Shown piece after piece: positions 53,285 through 54,067 of a stretch of 54,067 nt of DNA. The position numbers and the translations under genes were made by a program. The DNA comes from Candidatus Gemmiger stercorigallinarum (lineage in GTDB: Bacteria > Bacillota > Clostridia > Oscillospirales > Ruminococcaceae). The notes beneath the pieces are model-generated. The model saw only the letters and a list, made by a program, of their open reading frames with translations. It was not told where the DNA came from and ran no database searches. Numbering within the stretch: the first letter of the stretch is position 1; every line of letters starts with the position of its first letter. The stretch lies in NCBI GenBank assembly GCA_019119495.1, contig DWWX01000009.1, positions 1-54,067 of the forward strand, written 5' to 3'.

Positions 53285-53517
53285 GAGTGAGATCATCGCA
53301 GAATCGTCTTTTTTGCGATCGACGAAGGAACGATGCGTTTTGGGTGTTCGGAAAGCACCTTCAAAAATCGTTCTTTCCGGCGTTCTTCCCTTCTTCAAAA
53401 TCGCTTCTGGAACCTCGTGGAAACGGTCTTTTCCGCCACATTCCAAGCAAATTTCGTCCAAAAAGTGGCATGGATTTTTGAATCACAAAATCATCCGGGT
53501 AACCGGTTGATATAGAT
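53285..53517. other. Unexplained interval between tRNA-Ser remnant and tRNA-Ser
   Basis: About 230 bases with hairpins (ATCGCA/TGCGAT around 53294-53319; GGTG/CACC around 53343-53359) and a pyrimidine-rich middle. Short frames on both strands lack ribosome sites. Nothing recognisable. Confidence 0.4.
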
Positions 53518-53605
53518 GGAGAGTTGTCCGAGTGGTCGATGGTGCAGCACTCGAAATGCTGTGTCCCTAACGGGACCTAGGGTTCGAATCCCTAACTCTC
53601 CGCCA
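53518..53605 (+). tRNA. tRNA-Ser (anticodon CGA)
   Basis: An 88-base type II tRNA. Acceptor GGAGAGT/ACTCTCC, anticodon stem CAGCA/TGCTG with loop CTCGAAA giving anticodon CGA (reads UCG), long variable arm GTCCC-TAAC-GGGAC, T arm with GGTTCGAATCC, discriminator G and an encoded CCA end. Confidence 0.96.
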
Positions 53606-53609
53606 AATG

Positions 53610-53644
53610 AGGCAAGGATGTACAGTCCTTGCCTTATTTTTTTT
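53610..53644 (+). terminator. Terminator of tRNA-Ser
   Basis: Perfect 9-bp stem AGGCAAGGA/TCCTTGCCT (53610-53618 with 53626-53634) followed by a T-rich run of nine. Confidence 0.93.
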
Positions 53645-53748
53645 CGATATACCGCAGGAAGCTGATTTGTCTGAGCGCTTTTCAACAACCGATCATTTGG
53701 ACTGACTGCTAAACGGAGAAGCGAAAAATGGTCGGGTGGAAAGAACTT

Positions 53749-54067
53749 TCAGCTCTGTTTCTGGTCAGAATCGGCTTGTTCCGCGTCATTTGATTCGGGA
53801 TTTGCTCCGTCTGACGGAAGCTCCTGTCCAAACAGCCTGCCGCTGAGCGCAGAAGCAGAATGCAGCATGGAATCCTGCAGATCCAGGTGCGCGTACAGGT
53901 TGGCGGTGGTGCCATAGTCGCTGTGGCCCAGCCAGGCCTGGATCTCCTTCATCTGGACGCCGTTGCGCAGCAGAAGGCTGGCGCAGCTGTGGCGCGTATC
54001 ATGGAAGCGGATCTGCCGCAGCCCGTTTTTTCGCAGAAACTTGGGGAATGTCGAGGAGATGTAGTCC
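53749..54067 (-). CDS. Tyrosine recombinase (integrase), C-terminal part
   Basis: The gene runs off the right edge; 105 residues of its C-terminus are visible. The catalytic block RFHDTRHSCASLLLRNG (His-x-x-Arg), then the WLGHSDYGTTANLYAHL segment with the second His and the nucleophilic Tyr, identify a phage/ICE-type integrase. A hydrophilic tail of about 50 residues follows the tyrosine. The frame is open from 54066 downward. N-terminal arm-binding and core-binding domains lie outside the window. Confidence 0.95.
   Translation of the reverse strand, partial: DYISSTFPKFLRKNGLRQIRFHDTRHSCASLLLRNGVQMKEIQAWLGHSDYGTTANLYAHLDLQDSMLHSASALSGRLFGQELPSDGANPESNDAEQADSDQKQS

Larger units (their letters stand above)
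53606..54067. mobile_element. Probable edge of an integrated element at tRNA-Ser
   Basis: An integrase gene lies 144 bases beyond the 3' end of tRNA-Ser and points toward it. This is the classic arrangement of an integrative element that uses a tRNA 3' end as attachment site. Only the first part is visible, so its type (phage, ICE or genomic island) is unknown. Confidence 0.5.

Noticed and set aside
53252-53461. 69-residue minus-strand ORF
   Set aside because: No ribosome binding site and it overlaps the tRNA-Ser remnant; likely spurious.
53491-53688. 65-residue minus-strand ORF across the tRNA
   Set aside because: Its product (containing GIRTLGPVRDTAFRVLHHRP) is the well-known false translation of the tRNA-Ser complement.

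Overview
The window comes from a GC-rich Firmicute of the Clostridia. A complete butyryl-CoA operon (thlA-crt-hbd-bcd-etfB-etfA), Gram-positive ribosome binding sites, lipoproteins, a TagGH-type polysaccharide exporter and families of short palindromic intergenic repeats all fit a butyrate-producing gut Oscillospiraceae of the Faecalibacterium/Gemmiger/Subdoligranulum type. The organism is an inference; no rRNA is present.

Layout. 1-2.9 kb: 3' end of gap, an S41-like lipoprotein and an XRE-type membrane regulator. 3-6 kb (minus): a TraX-like membrane protein with a two-component system. 6-11.2 kb: repeats, a GNAT acetyltransferase, a small conserved-looking protein, a polytopic membrane protein, tatD and an EamA transporter. 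11.5-20.5 kb (minus): metG with a short leader ORF and an attenuator-like hairpin, an Asp/Glu racemase, a roughly 1.4 kb protein-free interval that looks like one giant structured RNA, then the coupled operon ddl-murI-DUF1934-argS. 21.1-28.3 kb (plus): coaD and the butyryl-CoA operon, closed by a strong terminator. 28.3-36 kb: repeats, then a minus-strand surface-polysaccharide cluster (rfbC, ABC exporter pair, two double-domain glycosyltransferases, a membrane protein). 36-46 kb: formyl-THF cyclo-ligase, a DUF4358 lipoprotein, a TetM-like GTPase fused to a NYN (YacP/Rae1-like) nuclease domain, a glycolipid-type ABC exporter, a GT2 and two CobW-type metal GTPases, one with a long His/Cys-rich insert. 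46-53 kb (plus): repeats, a Bce-type two-component pair, araD, sdaAB-sdaAA, an acyl-carrier-like protein without its attachment serine, argF with an ARG-box-like site, and a small protein. 53.2-54 kb: a strong promoter, a 5' half of a tRNA-Ser, an intact tRNA-Ser(CGA) with terminator, and the C-terminus of a tyrosine recombinase, so the right edge is probably the start of an integrated element.

How the genes work together. The thl operon turns two acetyl-CoA into butyryl-CoA, with Bcd/Etf able to bifurcate electrons to ferredoxin. ddl and murI supply D-Ala-D-Ala and D-Glu for the wall. The rfbC cluster would build and export a surface glycan.

The most interesting item is the minus-strand interval 14618-16057. 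It has a consensus-like promoter, a near-perfect intrinsic terminator, lower GC than its surroundings, purine loading on the transcribed strand, many perfect local hairpins and no protein-coding frame. I do not recognise it as any large RNA class I know.
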